Assembly (NCBI RefSeq): GCF_014205165.1
Contig: NZ_JACHMZ010000001.1
Location: forward strand, 1,586,001-1,650,000
DNA length: 64,000 nt
Direction: 5' to 3'
Source: Micromonospora carbonacea
GTDB lineage: Bacteria; Actinomycetota; Actinomycetes; Mycobacteriales; Micromonosporaceae
Positions 18,348 through 29,228 of the stretch are shown here, piece after piece. A program made the translations under genes and the position numbers. A model generated the notes under the pieces. The model ran no database searches. It saw only the letters and a list, made by a program, of their open reading frames with translations, and was not told the origin of the DNA. Position 1 is the stretch's first letter. Each line of letters opens with the position of its first letter.

Positions 18348-19288
18348 CGGCCGCGTTCGCCGCCGGCGGCGACCATCGTTCCCTGCCCGTCCCCGACGGC
18401 CTGGACGGGATGCGGCTCGACCAGGCCGTGGCCCGGCTGTTCGGGCTCTCCCGCACCGCCGCCGCGAACCTCGTCGACGGCGGGGACGCGCTGGTCGACG
18501 GCGTCGTCCGGCCGAACTCGCACAAGGTCAAGGCCGGCTCCTGGCTGGAGGTGACGCTGCCCGCCCCGGTCGCCCCGCCGACCGTGGTGCCGCAGGCGGT
18601 GCCCGGCCTGCGGGTCGTGTACGCCGACGACGACATCGTGGTGGTGGACAAGCCGGTCGGCGTCGCCGCCCACCCCAGCCCCGGCTGGACCGGGCCGACC
18701 GTGATCGGCGGGCTGGCCGGGATCGGGCACCGCATCTCCACCAGCGGCGCGGCCGAGCGGCAGGGCGTGGTGCACCGGCTCGACGTGGGCACCACCGGGA
18801 TCATGGTGGTGGCCAAGAGCGAGCAGGCTTACACGGCGCTGAAGCGGGCCTTCAAGTACCGCGAGGTGGAGAAGCGTTACCACGCCGTGGTGCAGGGGCA
18901 TCCGGACCCGTCGCGCGGCACCATCGACGCCCCGATCGACCGGCACCCGCACCACGACTACCGGTGGGCGGTGGTCTCCGGCGGCAAGCCGAGCATCACC
19001 CACTACGACACGCTGGAGGCGTTCCCGGCGGCGAGCCTGCTCGACGTCCGGCTGGAGACGGGGCGCACCCACCAGATCCGGGTGCACTTCTCCTCGCTGC
19101 GCCACCCCTGCGTGGGCGACGTCACCTACGGCGCGGACCCGACCCTGTCGGCCCGGCTGGGGCTGGCCCGGCAGTGGCTGCACGCCCGGTCGCTGAGCTT
19201 CCTGCACCCCCGCACGGGCGACGAGGTGACCTTCGTGAGCGACTATCCCGACGACCTGGACCGGGCGCTGCGGGTCCTCCGCGACTGA
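18344..19288 (+). CDS. rluD: Pseudouridine synthase, RluA/RluD family
   Basis: 314 aa. N-terminal S4 RNA-binding domain (about 20-70, [16 protein letters not shown]) and an RluA-type catalytic domain with the nucleophile D147 in HRLDVGTTG. It isomerises uridines, probably in 23S rRNA helix 69 if it is a true RluD; the exact target is inferred. GTG 18344 overlaps the lspA stop. The lspA-rluD pairing is common across bacteria. Confidence 0.9.
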   Translation: MTAAFAAGGDHRSLPVPDGLDGMRLDQAVARLFGLSRTAAANLVDGGDALVDGVVRPNSHKVKAGSWLEVTLPAPVAPPTVVPQAVPGLRVVYADDDIVVVDKPVGVAAHPSPGWTGPTVIGGLAGIGHRISTSGAAERQGVVHRLDVGTTGIMVVAKSEQAYTALKRAFKYREVEKRYHAVVQGHPDPSRGTIDAPIDRHPHHDYRWAVVSGGKPSITHYDTLEAFPAASLLDVRLETGRTHQIRVHFSSLRHPCVGDVTYGADPTLSARLGLARQWLHARSLSFLHPRTGDEVTFVSDYPDDLDRALRVLRD

Positions 19289-19292
19289 CCCG

Positions 19293-20201
19293 GTGACCAG
19301 CCGAGACGCCGGGCGGCCGGACAGCCGCGCGCCGGGCCCGCGCCGGCCCCGCGCGCTCGCCGTCGCCGCGCTGCTGTCGGTGGCGGCGGTGCTGGCGGCG
19401 GCCGGCTGGGTCGGCCGCCACGACCGGCCGGCGGGCGACCGCACGGTGGGCGAGGTGACCCGGGTCGGCGTGCCGGCCGGCGCGTCGATCCCGGCGTATC
19501 TGCGCGCCGCCGCCGCCGAGCTCGCGGCCCTGCCGGCGGGCGGGTCGCCGGCCGGCACGTACGCGCTGGTGTCGTTCGGGGACTACCTCGCGCCGGACCG
19601 GCTGGCCGACGTCCTCGCCGGGGCGGAGGTCGTCGAGGTGGTGGCGCGGGCGCCGCTGCCCGGCCGGCAGACCGAGATCGTCCGGCTGCGGGCCCAGCGG
19701 CTCCCGCAGGACGTGGTGGCGGGGATGGCCGGCGTGGCGGGCCGCAAGGACCGCGAGGCCGCCGACCAGCGGGCCCGGGCCGCCGCCGCCGACGACGCCG
19801 AGCTGCGCCGGGCGTACGAGACCGGCGCGCTGGTCGCGGCGGGCGAGGCGGCGGCGTACCGGGCGGGGTGCGGGTGCGCCTACGCCGCCGTCGTGCGGGC
19901 CGCGCCCGACGCGCTGCGCGCCCTGGCCGCCCGGCCCGGGGTCCGCGCCGTCGACCCCGCCCCGGAGCTGAGCCGGCTGGACCGGACGGTGGTGACCCCG
20001 CCGCTGCCCGAGCAGCGCGACGTGGCCCGCCCGCCGGCCGACGCCGGCCCGACGCCGCTGGTGGGCGAAACGTCGGAAGCGGCACCGACGGCGACGGATT
20101 CCTCACCGAACGTCGATCGGGGTCGACCCGCCGTGGCCCCGTCCGGCGTCACGAGCTCCCCGGACGCGCCTGCGGGCAGCCGAACGGCGCCGGAGAAGTG
20201 A
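19293..20201 (+). CDS. Secreted or membrane-anchored protein of unknown function
   Basis: 302 aa, not recognised. One hydrophobic segment at about 20-41 after an Arg/Pro-rich start looks like a signal anchor; the rest is an Ala/Val/Arg-rich exported domain (about 55-225) with a single CGC pair in YRAGCGCAYAA, and then a Pro/Ser/Thr-rich low-complexity tail. GTG 19293 is 4 nt after the rluD stop, so it is probably the last gene of that operon. The folded part shows repeated V/A-rich strands, perhaps two similar halves. Confidence 0.65.
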   Translation: MTSRDAGRPDSRAPGPRRPRALAVAALLSVAAVLAAAGWVGRHDRPAGDRTVGEVTRVGVPAGASIPAYLRAAAAELAALPAGGSPAGTYALVSFGDYLAPDRLADVLAGAEVVEVVARAPLPGRQTEIVRLRAQRLPQDVVAGMAGVAGRKDREAADQRARAAAADDAELRRAYETGALVAAGEAAAYRAGCGCAYAAVVRAAPDALRALAARPGVRAVDPAPELSRLDRTVVTPPLPEQRDVARPPADAGPTPLVGETSEAAPTATDSSPNVDRGRPAVAPSGVTSSPDAPAGSRTAPEK

Positions 20202-20223
20202 CAAAGCCGAATCAGGATGTGCG

Positions 20224-20248
20224 CGGACCGGTGTGGTCCGAATAGGGT
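20224..20248 (+). promoter_or_regulatory. Inverted repeat and -10-like box before the ParA-like gene
   Basis: CGGACC-GGTGT-GGTCCG (20224-20240), a perfect 6-bp inverted repeat, lies next to TAGGGT (20243-20248), about 30 nt before the ATG. A second hexamer TAGCCT is at 20257-20262. No clear -35 is seen. The repeat would overlap a promoter and could bind a regulator; this is inference. Confidence 0.35.
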
Positions 20249-20277
20249 TTCGTTCGTAGCCTGTCAGGCGGAGATCG

Positions 20278-22017
20278 ATGGCGCTGGGAGGGCGAGCCTT
20301 GGACGGCACGGAGACCAGCTGGGGTCGGCCGGCCGAACCAGCACCGCGGTGGCGGGCGCTGCTCGACCGGGCCCGGCTCGGTGGTCGCACCGCGGAGCAG
20401 GCCGAGGCAGACCGCCACGCCGAGGAGGCGGCCCGCGCGGCGCCGGAGCCGCTGCCCCGGCGCGGGTCCGGCAACGGCTATGCCGGGCGGGCGGCGATCG
20501 GCCCGCCGGGGGAGCAGCCGTACGCCGCGGAGCCCGGCTATCCGGCCGAGCCGGCGCGCGGCGGCTACCGGGCCGGGGCGAGCTACCGGGTGGACCCGGC
20601 CTACCGGATCGACCCGTCCTACCAGCCGGAGCAGGCGGGCTACCCGGCCGATCCGCTGGGCTACCAGCCGGAGCCCCCTGGCTACCAGCCGGAGGCCCCG
20701 TCCTACCAGCCGGAGCAGGCGGGCTACCCGGCCGATCCGCTGGGCTACCAGCCCGAGCCCCCCGGCTACCAGCCCGAGCCGACCTATCCGGCCGAGCCGT
20801 CGTGGCGGTCCGGCCCCGGGCGACCCGACCCGGAGCCGCCGCGCCGCGCCGACCCGCCGCCGCCCGCCCAGTCGCGCTACTCGCTGCTCGACGGCGGCGG
20901 CTACCGCCCCGAGCCCGCGCCGGTCGAGTCCCGCTACTCGCTGCTCGACGGCGGCGGCTACCGCCCCGAGCCCGCCTACCCGCCGCCCCTGGCCGAGCCG
21001 GTCTACCAGCCGCCCATGGTGGAGCCCGCCTACCCGCCGCCCCCGGCGGAGCCGGTCTACCATCCGCCGCCGGCCGAGCCGGTCTACCGGGCCGAGGCCG
21101 CCTACCAGCCCGTCGCCGATCCGGTCTACCAGCCGCCGCCCGGGCCGCCCGCCGTGGTCGAGCGGGGCTACCCGGCCCGCATCGAGTGGCGGGCGCAGAG
21201 CGCCGAGAGCGAGCTGGAACGCGCCGCCGGGGTGCTCCGCCGTGACCTGGGCACGCCCCGGGTGCTCGCCTTCGCCAACCCCAAGGGCGGGGTGCACAAG
21301 ACCACCGCCACGGTGCTGGCCGCCGCCACCGTCGGCAGCGTACGCGGCCGGGGCGTGCTCGCCTGGGACGACAACGAGCTGCGCGGCACCCTCGGGCTGC
21401 GGGCCGGCAGCGCCCGGCACGCCCGGACGATCCGGCACCTGATCCACGACCTCGCCCAGATCGAGATCCTGGAGGGCTCCACCCTGCTGGGCAGCCTCGA
21501 CGACTACCTGCGGCACGCCGCCGACGGCTCGTACGACGTGCTGGCCGGGGAGGAGAGCCCCCGGTTCGCCCAGCGGCTCGACCAGTTCACCGTCAAGCGG
21601 GTGCTGGAGCTGCTGCGGCGCACGCACGACGTGGTCTGCGTGGACACCGGCAACAACGTGGAGAGCCCCAACTGGCGCACGGTGATGCAGGCCGCCGACC
21701 AGCTCGTGGTGACCACCGTGCCCCGGGAGGACGCCGCGTTCAGCGCCGACTGGATGCTCGACCTGCTGCACGAGGTCGGCATGGGCGAGCTGGCCGACAA
21801 CGCCGTCACCCTGATCTCCTGCCCGACGCCGGGCCGCTCGCCGTTGCAGACCGACCTGGAGCGGCACTTCGCCACCCGCACCCGGGCGGTGGCCGTGGTG
21901 CCGTACGACCCGGCGCTGGAGACCGGCTCGTCGATCGAATACCACCAGCTCCAGCCGGAGACCCGGCAGGCGTGGCTGCGCGCGGCGTCGGTCATGCTGG
22001 AGCCCTTCGCCCGCTGA
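20278..22017 (+). CDS. ParA/MinD-like ATPase with a Tyr/Pro-repeat N-terminus
   Basis: 579 aa in two parts. Residues 1-310 are a disordered region rich in Tyr, Pro and Glu, with a 28-residue tandem duplication (GYQPEPPGYQPE units) and a 19-residue one (SRYSLLDGGGYRPEP). Residues 320-579 are a ParA/MinD ATPase fold: P-loop NPKGGVHKTT (334-343), VDTGNNVESPNW as the Walker B-like region, and VPYDPALETG near the end. The deviant Walker A has His340 where KGGxGKT has Gly. Partition or localisation proteins belong to this fold, but no ParB or parS-like site is nearby, so the cargo is unknown. ATG 20278 is used; TTG 20299 with GGGAGG upstream is an alternative. Confidence 0.8.
   Translation: MALGGRALDGTETSWGRPAEPAPRWRALLDRARLGGRTAEQAEADRHAEEAARAAPEPLPRRGSGNGYAGRAAIGPPGEQPYAAEPGYPAEPARGGYRAGASYRVDPAYRIDPSYQPEQAGYPADPLGYQPEPPGYQPEAPSYQPEQAGYPADPLGYQPEPPGYQPEPTYPAEPSWRSGPGRPDPEPPRRADPPPPAQSRYSLLDGGGYRPEPAPVESRYSLLDGGGYRPEPAYPPPLAEPVYQPPMVEPAYPPPPAEPVYHPPPAEPVYRAEAAYQPVADPVYQPPPGPPAVVERGYPARIEWRAQSAESELERAAGVLRRDLGTPRVLAFANPKGGVHKTTATVLAAATVGSVRGRGVLAWDDNELRGTLGLRAGSARHARTIRHLIHDLAQIEILEGSTLLGSLDDYLRHAADGSYDVLAGEESPRFAQRLDQFTVKRVLELLRRTHDVVCVDTGNNVESPNWRTVMQAADQLVVTTVPREDAAFSADWMLDLLHEVGMGELADNAVTLISCPTPGRSPLQTDLERHFATRTRAVAVVPYDPALETGSSIEYHQLQPETRQAWLRAASVMLEPFAR
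20617..20784 (+). repeat. 84-bp in-frame tandem duplication
   Basis: Two near-identical 84-bp units (20617-20700 and 20701-20784) encode 28 residues each inside the N-terminus of the ParA-like protein. A second 57-bp duplication follows at 20872-20928/20929-20985, encoding SRYSLLDGGGYRPEP. Both keep the frame, so length variation between strains is likely. Confidence 0.8.
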
Positions 22018-22107
22018 GCCCTTCGCCCGCCGCGCCCGCCGGGCCCCCGCGCCTGCTGCGGCGGCACCGACGCCCCGGGGACGCCGCCGGTCTGTAAGGA
22101 TCATCGG

Positions 22108-22974
22108 GTGAGCCCGGACACCTCCGACGCCGACCGTCCCGCGCCCCGTCCCGACCCGACCGCCGGGCCGGTCCCCGAGCCGTCGGCCGTCCCGCCCCCC
22201 GACCCGTTCGCCGGGCCCCCGGCCCACCAGCCGCCCCCCGGCCCGTTCGGCGCGCCGCCGGCCGGTCCGGTTCCCGCCGACCCGGCCCCGCCCGAGCGCC
22301 GGCCGGGCCGGGTGGCCGGGGTGGCGCTGGGCGCGGCGGCCCTGGTGACCGCGCTGGGCGTCCCGCTGGGGCTGCTCTGGGCGGCCGTCGCCCCCGACAC
22401 CCCGGTGGTCAAGACCGCCGAGGGGGCCGTCTACGCCCAGCCGCAGCCGGAGCAGCCGATCGCCGCCGACGGCTGGTTCAGCCTGCTCGGGCTCGGCTTC
22501 GGCGTGCTCGCCGCGCTGGGCCTGTGGGTGCTGCTGCGGCGGCGGCGCGGCCCCGTCGGGCTGCTCGCCGGTGCGGCCGGTGGCCTCGGCGCGGCCCTGG
22601 TGGCCTGGCAGGTCGGCCGGCGGGTGGGCCTGTCGGCGTACGAGCGGCTGCTGGCGACCGCGCCGGACGGGGAGGCGTTCACCAAGCCCGCCGACCTGCG
22701 CGCCGGTGGCCTGCACCGGCTGTTCGACGTGCTGCCCCTGCCGTACGGCAACCTGCTGCTGCCGGCGTTCGGCGCGGCCGTGACGTACACCCTGCTGGCC
22801 GGCTGGTCGCGGTGGCCGTCACTGCGCCCGGAGCCCGAGCCGGACCTGTCCTGGGCCTACGCCGTGCCGGCCGGCGCCGGGCCGCAGGTCAGTTCGGGGC
22901 CGGTGGACTCGCCAGCTCCGACAGCGGCACCGGAACCGCCCGCACCTGGCGCAGCAGGGTCGCCTCGCGGTTGA
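22108..22974 (+). CDS. DUF2567-like membrane protein
   Basis: 288 aa. The N-terminal 70 residues are Pro/Asp/Ala-rich and cytoplasmic, then four hydrophobic segments (about 71-94, 125-148, 153-173, 215-232) with a loop containing [21 protein letters not shown]. The pattern [18 protein letters not shown] resembles the actinobacterial DUF2567 family, function unknown. GTG 22108 has a TAAGGA box 7 nt upstream. Its last 86 bp overlap the end of the convergent LON-domain gene. Confidence 0.65.
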   Translation: MSPDTSDADRPAPRPDPTAGPVPEPSAVPPPDPFAGPPAHQPPPGPFGAPPAGPVPADPAPPERRPGRVAGVALGAAALVTALGVPLGLLWAAVAPDTPVVKTAEGAVYAQPQPEQPIAADGWFSLLGLGFGVLAALGLWVLLRRRRGPVGLLAGAAGGLGAALVAWQVGRRVGLSAYERLLATAPDGEAFTKPADLRAGGLHRLFDVLPLPYGNLLLPAFGAAVTYTLLAGWSRWPSLRPEPEPDLSWAYAVPAGAGPQVSSGPVDSPAPTAAPEPPAPGAAGSPRG

Positions 22975-23590
22975 GCAGCCGCAGCTCGGCGCGGAGCCGG
23001 GCGGCGGTGTCGTCGACCGCGAGCAGCCGCTGCCGGTCGTCGACGGTCAGCATGGCGGTCGCGGCGACCAGGTGGGACAGCACCGTCGGGTCCTCCGGAA
23101 GCTGCTCGGAGATGTCCTCCGGGTCGGGGCGGATCAGCCCGAGATATTGCCGGAACACCGCGATCACCCGGGCCGCGAGCAGGTCGGCGGCCTCGTCGGG
23201 GCCGCCCGGCTCGGGCAGCCACTCCACCTCGGCCGTCAGGTAGGGCTCGGTGGTCTCGTCGAGCCGCACGACGCGGAACCGCCGCCGCCCCACGGTGACG
23301 ATGTCGAAGCCGCCGTCGGCCAGCTCGGTCACCTGCCGCAGCTCGGCGGTGCAGCCGACCTCGTGCAGCGTGACCCCGCCGACCCCGGGCACGGGCCGCC
23401 CCGGCGTGCCGGGGGCGACCTCCCAGCCGGCCCGGATGGCCACCACGCCGAACTCCCGGGGCGCGCCCTCGGGCAGGCCCGTGAGGTGGCGCACGAGGGC
23501 CCGGTAGCGCTCCTCGAAGATGTGCAGCGGCAGCACCAGGCCGGGGAAGAGCACCGTCCCGAGGGGGAAGATCGGCAACCGCGCAGTCAC
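22889..23590 (-). CDS. LON substrate-binding domain protein
   Basis: 233 aa made almost entirely of the LON N-terminal (substrate-binding) domain: [26 protein letters not shown] at the start (shown in part: [13 protein letters not shown]), then FGVVAI and the C-terminal helices. There is no AAA+ or protease domain, so it is a stand-alone family member of unknown role, often annotated peptidase S16. GTG 23590 has TAGGCT 7 nt upstream, fitting a leaderless mRNA. It diverges from hisD. Confidence 0.85.
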   Translation of the reverse strand: MTARLPIFPLGTVLFPGLVLPLHIFEERYRALVRHLTGLPEGAPREFGVVAIRAGWEVAPGTPGRPVPGVGGVTLHEVGCTAELRQVTELADGGFDIVTVGRRRFRVVRLDETTEPYLTAEVEWLPEPGGPDEAADLLAARVIAVFRQYLGLIRPDPEDISEQLPEDPTVLSHLVAATAMLTVDDRQRLLAVDDTAARLRAELRLLNREATLLRQVRAVPVPLSELASPPAPN

Positions 23591-23603
23591 GGGATCGAGC
23601 CTA
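23590..23603 (-). promoter_or_regulatory. Leaderless-type promoter of the LON-domain gene
   Basis: On the minus strand TAGGCT (23603-23598) is followed after 7 nt by the GTG start. No -35 consensus. With the hisD box it makes a divergent promoter region of 186 bp that is otherwise very GC-rich and featureless. Confidence 0.5.
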
Positions 23604-23763
23604 GCCCGCCCGCGCCGTCCCGGCGGGGCCCGTCCCGCCCCGCGGCGCCCGCCGGCCCCCGGCGGGGCCGCCCCGGCGGGTCTCCCGGCCGCCCGGCGGC
23701 CGGCGTGGCTCGGCTCACCGTCCCGGCGTGCGGGCGGCGCGGGCCGCCGCCGGCCCGGCCGCC

Positions 23764-23776
23764 TAGACTCGCAGGC

Positions 23777-23777
<1 letters not shown>
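23764..23777 (+). promoter_or_regulatory. Leaderless-type promoter of hisD
   Basis: TAGACT at 23764-23769, then 7 nt, then GTG at 23777. It is the only promoter-like signal before the hisDCBHA block, so the operon mRNA probably starts at the hisD start codon. There is thus no leader for a His attenuator or T-box. Confidence 0.55.
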
Positions 23778-26165
<2,388 letters not shown>

Positions 26166-26166
<1 letters not shown>

Positions 26167-26777
26167 TGAGCCGCACCGCCCGGGTCGAGCGGATCACCAA
26201 GGAGACCAAGGTGCTCGTCGAGATCGACCTCGACGGCGCCGGCCGGGCCGAGATCGGCACCGGCGTCGGCTTCTACGACCACATGCTGCACCAGATCGCC
26301 CGGCACGGCGGCTTCGACCTGACCGTGCGCACCGTCGGCGACCTGGAGATCGACGCCCACCACACGATGGAGGACACGGCGCTCGCCCTGGGCGCCGCGT
26401 TCGACCAGGCGCTGGGCGACAAGGCCGGCATCCGGCGGTACGGCTCGGCGACCGTCCCGATGGACGAGGTCCTCGTCCGGGCCGCCGTCGACCTGTCGGG
26501 CCGCCCGTACGTGGTGCACGACGAGCCGGCGCTGGCCCCGTACATCGGGCCGGTCTACCCGACCAGCATGACCCGGCACATCTGGGAGTCCTTCGGCCAG
26601 GCGGCCCGCATCACCCTGCACGTGGACGTGCTGCGCGCGGCCCGCCCCGGCGGCCACCCCGACGCCCACCACGTCGTGGAGGCCCAGTTCAAGGCGGTCT
26701 CCCGCGCCCTGCGGGAGGCCACGGCGCTCGACCCCCGGTCGGCCGGCGCGATCCCCAGCACGAAGGGCGCGCTGTAG
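26166..26777 (+). CDS. hisB: Imidazoleglycerol-phosphate dehydratase HisB
   Basis: 203 aa monofunctional dehydratase, as in actinobacteria (no fused phosphatase). Metal-binding His/Glu motifs: FYDHMLHQIARHGGFDL, DAHHTMEDTA and DAHHVVEAQFKA. ATG 26166 overlaps the hisC stop by one base. It is followed after 2 nt by a tiny membrane-protein gene. Confidence 0.95.
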
Positions 26778-26779
26778 CC

Positions 26780-26950
26780 GTGGGCGGGGTGCTGCCGACC
26801 CTGCTGCTGATCCTCGCCGGGGTGCTGGTCGGCGGGGCATTCTCGCTGCACCGCCAGGGCGCGACGCGCGGCGCGGTGGTGGTCACCGCGGTGCTGGCGG
26901 TGCTGGCCACGGCCGGCGGGGTGCTCTGGCTGCTGCCCGGGGAGGGCTGA
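26780..26950 (+). CDS. 56-aa membrane protein inside the his operon
   Basis: Short frame from GTG 26780 to a TGA at 26948-26950, filling exactly the space between hisB and hisH and overlapping the hisH ATG by one base. It encodes two hydrophobic helices (about 3-21 and 32-51) joined by a short loop SLHRQGATRG, with no known domain. The tight packing and the coding-type third-position GC argue that it is real. Similar very small membrane proteins are found at this place in other actinobacterial his operons, as far as I recall. Function unknown. Confidence 0.7.
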   Translation: MGGVLPTLLLILAGVLVGGAFSLHRQGATRGAVVVTAVLAVLATAGGVLWLLPGEG

Positions 26951-27594
26951 TGGGTGATCTGGTCAAGCGGGTCGTGGTGCTCGACTACGGCTCGGGCAAC
27001 CTGCGTTCGGCCGAGCGGGCCCTGGCGCGGGCCGGCGCCGACGTCACCGTCACCGCCGACCTGGCCGCCGCCGCCGGGGCCGACGGGCTGGTGGTGCCGG
27101 GCGTGGGCGCGTACGCCGCCTGCATGGCCGGGATCGAGGCGCTCGGCGCGGGCCCGGTCATCGCCGAGCGGGTCGCCGCCGGCCTGCCGGTGCTGGGCAT
27201 CTGCGTGGGCATGCAGGTGCTCTTCGAGCACGGCGACGAGCACGGCGTGGTCACCAAGGGGCTCGGGCTGCTGCCGGGCGGGGTGACCCGGCTGCCCGCC
27301 GCCCGGCTGCCGCACATGGGCTGGAACACGGTGCGGCCCCCGGCGTCGTCGGTGCTCTTCGCGGGCCTGCCCGCCGACAGCCGCTTCTACTTCGTCCACT
27401 CCTACGGGGTGGTCGACGCGGGCGCGCTGGCGGCGTCGGGCGCGGCGGTGACCACCGCCCACCACGAGGCGGACTTCGTGGCAGCGGTGGAGCGGGGCGC
27501 GCTCTCGGCCGCCCAGTTCCACCCGGAGAAGTCGGCCGACACCGGCGCGGCGCTGCTGCGCAACTGGCTCGGCACCGTGCCCGCCGGTGGCTGA
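26950..27594 (+). CDS. hisH: Imidazole glycerol phosphate synthase glutaminase subunit HisH
   Basis: 214 aa class I glutamine amidotransferase that feeds ammonia to HisF, encoded separately at 31.4 kb. Catalytic triad C85 (LGICVGMQ), H191 and E193 (FHPEKS); the oxyanion region is VPGVGAY. The ATG start overlaps the preceding small gene. MVV-type hydrophobic starts vary, but DYGSGNLRS at 12-20 fixes the frame. Confidence 0.94.
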   Translation: MGDLVKRVVVLDYGSGNLRSAERALARAGADVTVTADLAAAAGADGLVVPGVGAYAACMAGIEALGAGPVIAERVAAGLPVLGICVGMQVLFEHGDEHGVVTKGLGLLPGGVTRLPAARLPHMGWNTVRPPASSVLFAGLPADSRFYFVHSYGVVDAGALAASGAAVTTAHHEADFVAAVERGALSAAQFHPEKSADTGAALLRNWLGTVPAGG

Positions 27595-27636
27595 GCGGGG
27601 CCCGCGTGGCCGGGGCACCGGGCCGGGGGGAGCGGC

Positions 27637-27960
27637 GTGAGCAAGGAGCGGGCCCGCCGCCGGGAGGCCCGCGAGGCCCAGTTGGAGCGGGAGCGGGCGG
27701 TGCGCCGCCGCCGGGTGGCGCGCCGGGAGCGCCGCCGCGCGGTGGTACGCCGGCTGACGCCCCGCTGGCCGCGCCGCCGCAGCGGCCGGCTGGCCCGGCA
27801 CTCCCGGGGCGAGCGGGCGGCGATCGTCGGCCTGACCGGCGTGGCGCTGGTCGCCATCTGGAGTTTCGTCGACGACCTGGCGCTGCGGGTGGTGCTTGTC
27901 GTGTTGTTGCTGCTGGTGCTGCCGGCGGCCGTGGTGATCGCACTGGGCCGCCGGTCCTGA
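27637..27960 (+). CDS. Basic two-TM membrane protein in the his operon
   Basis: 107 aa. The first 60 residues are extremely Arg-rich (about half Arg/Lys/Glu), then two hydrophobic helices at about 63-78 and 84-103. No recognised domain. It lies between hisH and hisA with short gaps (42 and 32 nt) and is therefore probably co-transcribed. GTG 27637 is the only reasonable start. The basic tail may bind RNA or lipid head groups; this is only a guess from composition. Confidence 0.65.
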   Translation: MSKERARRREAREAQLERERAVRRRRVARRERRRAVVRRLTPRWPRRRSGRLARHSRGERAAIVGLTGVALVAIWSFVDDLALRVVLVVLLLLVLPAAVVIALGRRS

Positions 27961-27992
27961 CGCGCACGTTATCGATTTCGAGGAGAAGAGCG

Positions 27993-28718
27993 TTGAGCCT
28001 CACCCTGTTGCCCGCCGTGGACGTCGCCGACGGCCAGGCCGTCCGGCTCGTGCAGGGCGCCGCCGGCAGCGAGACCGCCTACGGCGACCCCCTGGAGGCG
28101 GCGCTGGCCTGGCAGCGCGACGGCGCGGAGTGGATCCACCTGGTCGACCTGGACGCGGCGTTCGGCCGGGGCTCCAACGCCGCGCTGCTGGCCGACGTGG
28201 TGGGCCGGCTGGACGTGCAGGTGGAGCTGTCCGGCGGGATCCGCGACGACGCGTCGCTACGGGCCGCCCTGGGCACCGGCGCGGCGCGGGTCAACATCGG
28301 CACCGCCGCGCTGGAGGACCCCGAGTGGTGCGACCGGATCTGCGGCGAGTACGGCGACCGCGTCGCCATCGGGCTGGACGTGCGCGGCCGTACCCTGGCG
28401 GCGCGGGGCTGGACCCGCGACGGCGGCGACCTCTACGAGGTGCTGGAGCGGCTCGACAAGGCGGGCGCCTCCCGCTACGTGGTGACCGACATCACCAAGG
28501 ACGGCACGATGCGCGGGCCGAACCTGGACCTGCTGCGCGAGGTCTGCTCCCGCACCGACGCCCCGGTGATCGCCTCGGGCGGCGTCTCGACGCTGGACGA
28601 CCTGCGCGCCCTGGCCACCCTGGAGCCGGTCGGCGTGGAGGGCGTGATCGCCGGCAAGGCGCTGTACGCGGGCGCGTTCACCGTGCGAGAGGCCCTCGAC
28701 GTGCTCGCCGCCGCGTGA
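27993..28718 (+). CDS. priA: ProFAR isomerase HisA, probably bifunctional PriA (HisA/TrpF)
   Basis: 241 aa (beta-alpha)8 barrel. Isomerises ProFAR in histidine synthesis; in actinomycetes the same protein usually also acts as phosphoribosylanthranilate isomerase. Catalytic aspartates: D10 in [10 protein letters not shown] and the TKDG aspartate near 170. No trpF occurs in the trp region of this window, which supports the dual role. TTG 27993 is chosen: it has AGGAGAAG just upstream and gives the family N-terminus. The stop overlaps the RidA-like gene. Confidence 0.92.
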   Translation: MSLTLLPAVDVADGQAVRLVQGAAGSETAYGDPLEAALAWQRDGAEWIHLVDLDAAFGRGSNAALLADVVGRLDVQVELSGGIRDDASLRAALGTGAARVNIGTAALEDPEWCDRICGEYGDRVAIGLDVRGRTLAARGWTRDGGDLYEVLERLDKAGASRYVVTDITKDGTMRGPNLDLLREVCSRTDAPVIASGGVSTLDDLRALATLEPVGVEGVIAGKALYAGAFTVREALDVLAAA

Positions 28719-29104
28719 CGGTCACCCGGCTGGGCTCGGGCGGCCCCTGGGAGGCGCTCTACGGCTACTCCCGGGTCGTCCGGGCCGGCGACCGGGCCGT
28801 CACGGCCGGCTGCACGGCGACCGTCGACGGCCGGGTGGTGCACGTGGGGGACGCCGCCGCGCAGACCGCGCAGGCGCTGCGGATCGGCCTGGCGGCCCTC
28901 GCCGAGGTCGGCGCGGGGCCCGGCGACGTGGTGCGCACCCGGATGTACGTGACGGACCGCGCGCACGCCGACGAGGTGGGCCGGGCCCACAACGCGGTGT
29001 TCGGGGCGGTCCGGCCGGCGGCGACCCTGGTCGTGGTGGCCGCCCTGCTCGACCCCGAGCACCTGGTCGAGGTGGAGCTGGAGGCGTACCTCGGCGACCG
29101 CTGA
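28715..29104 (+). CDS. RidA (YjgF/YER057c) family protein
   Basis: 129 aa. Small trimeric fold family; RidA itself hydrolyses reactive enamines and imines made by PLP enzymes. Family features: VRTRMYVTD and the C-terminal [20 protein letters not shown], where the RidA catalytic Arg is represented in AVRPAAT. True imine-deaminase activity is not certain because some subfamilies lack key residues. GTG 28715 overlaps the hisA stop, so it is the last gene of the his block. Confidence 0.82.
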   Translation: MTVTRLGSGGPWEALYGYSRVVRAGDRAVTAGCTATVDGRVVHVGDAAAQTAQALRIGLAALAEVGAGPGDVVRTRMYVTDRAHADEVGRAHNAVFGAVRPAATLVVVAALLDPEHLVEVELEAYLGDR

Positions 29105-29192
29105 CCCGGCGCGCCCCGCCCGCCCGGGCGTCGGGTGGGCGGGCGGGCGTCGGCCGGTGGCGGTGAGCCGGGGCACAGTGCGGGCCATTAGG

Positions 29193-29228
29193 TTGTGCAC
29201 AACTCAATTGCACACTATGTTTTTCCCG
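29193..29228 (+). promoter_or_regulatory. ohrR promoter with overlapping inverted repeat
   Basis: TTGTGC (-35, 29193-29198), 17-bp spacer, TATGTT (-10, 29216-29221), then 6 nt and GTG 29228. A perfect inverted repeat TGTGCA-N9-TGCACA (29194-29214) fills the -35/-10 spacer. Regulator binding there would block RNA polymerase. OhrR autoregulation is known for the family; this exact site is inferred. Confidence 0.65.
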
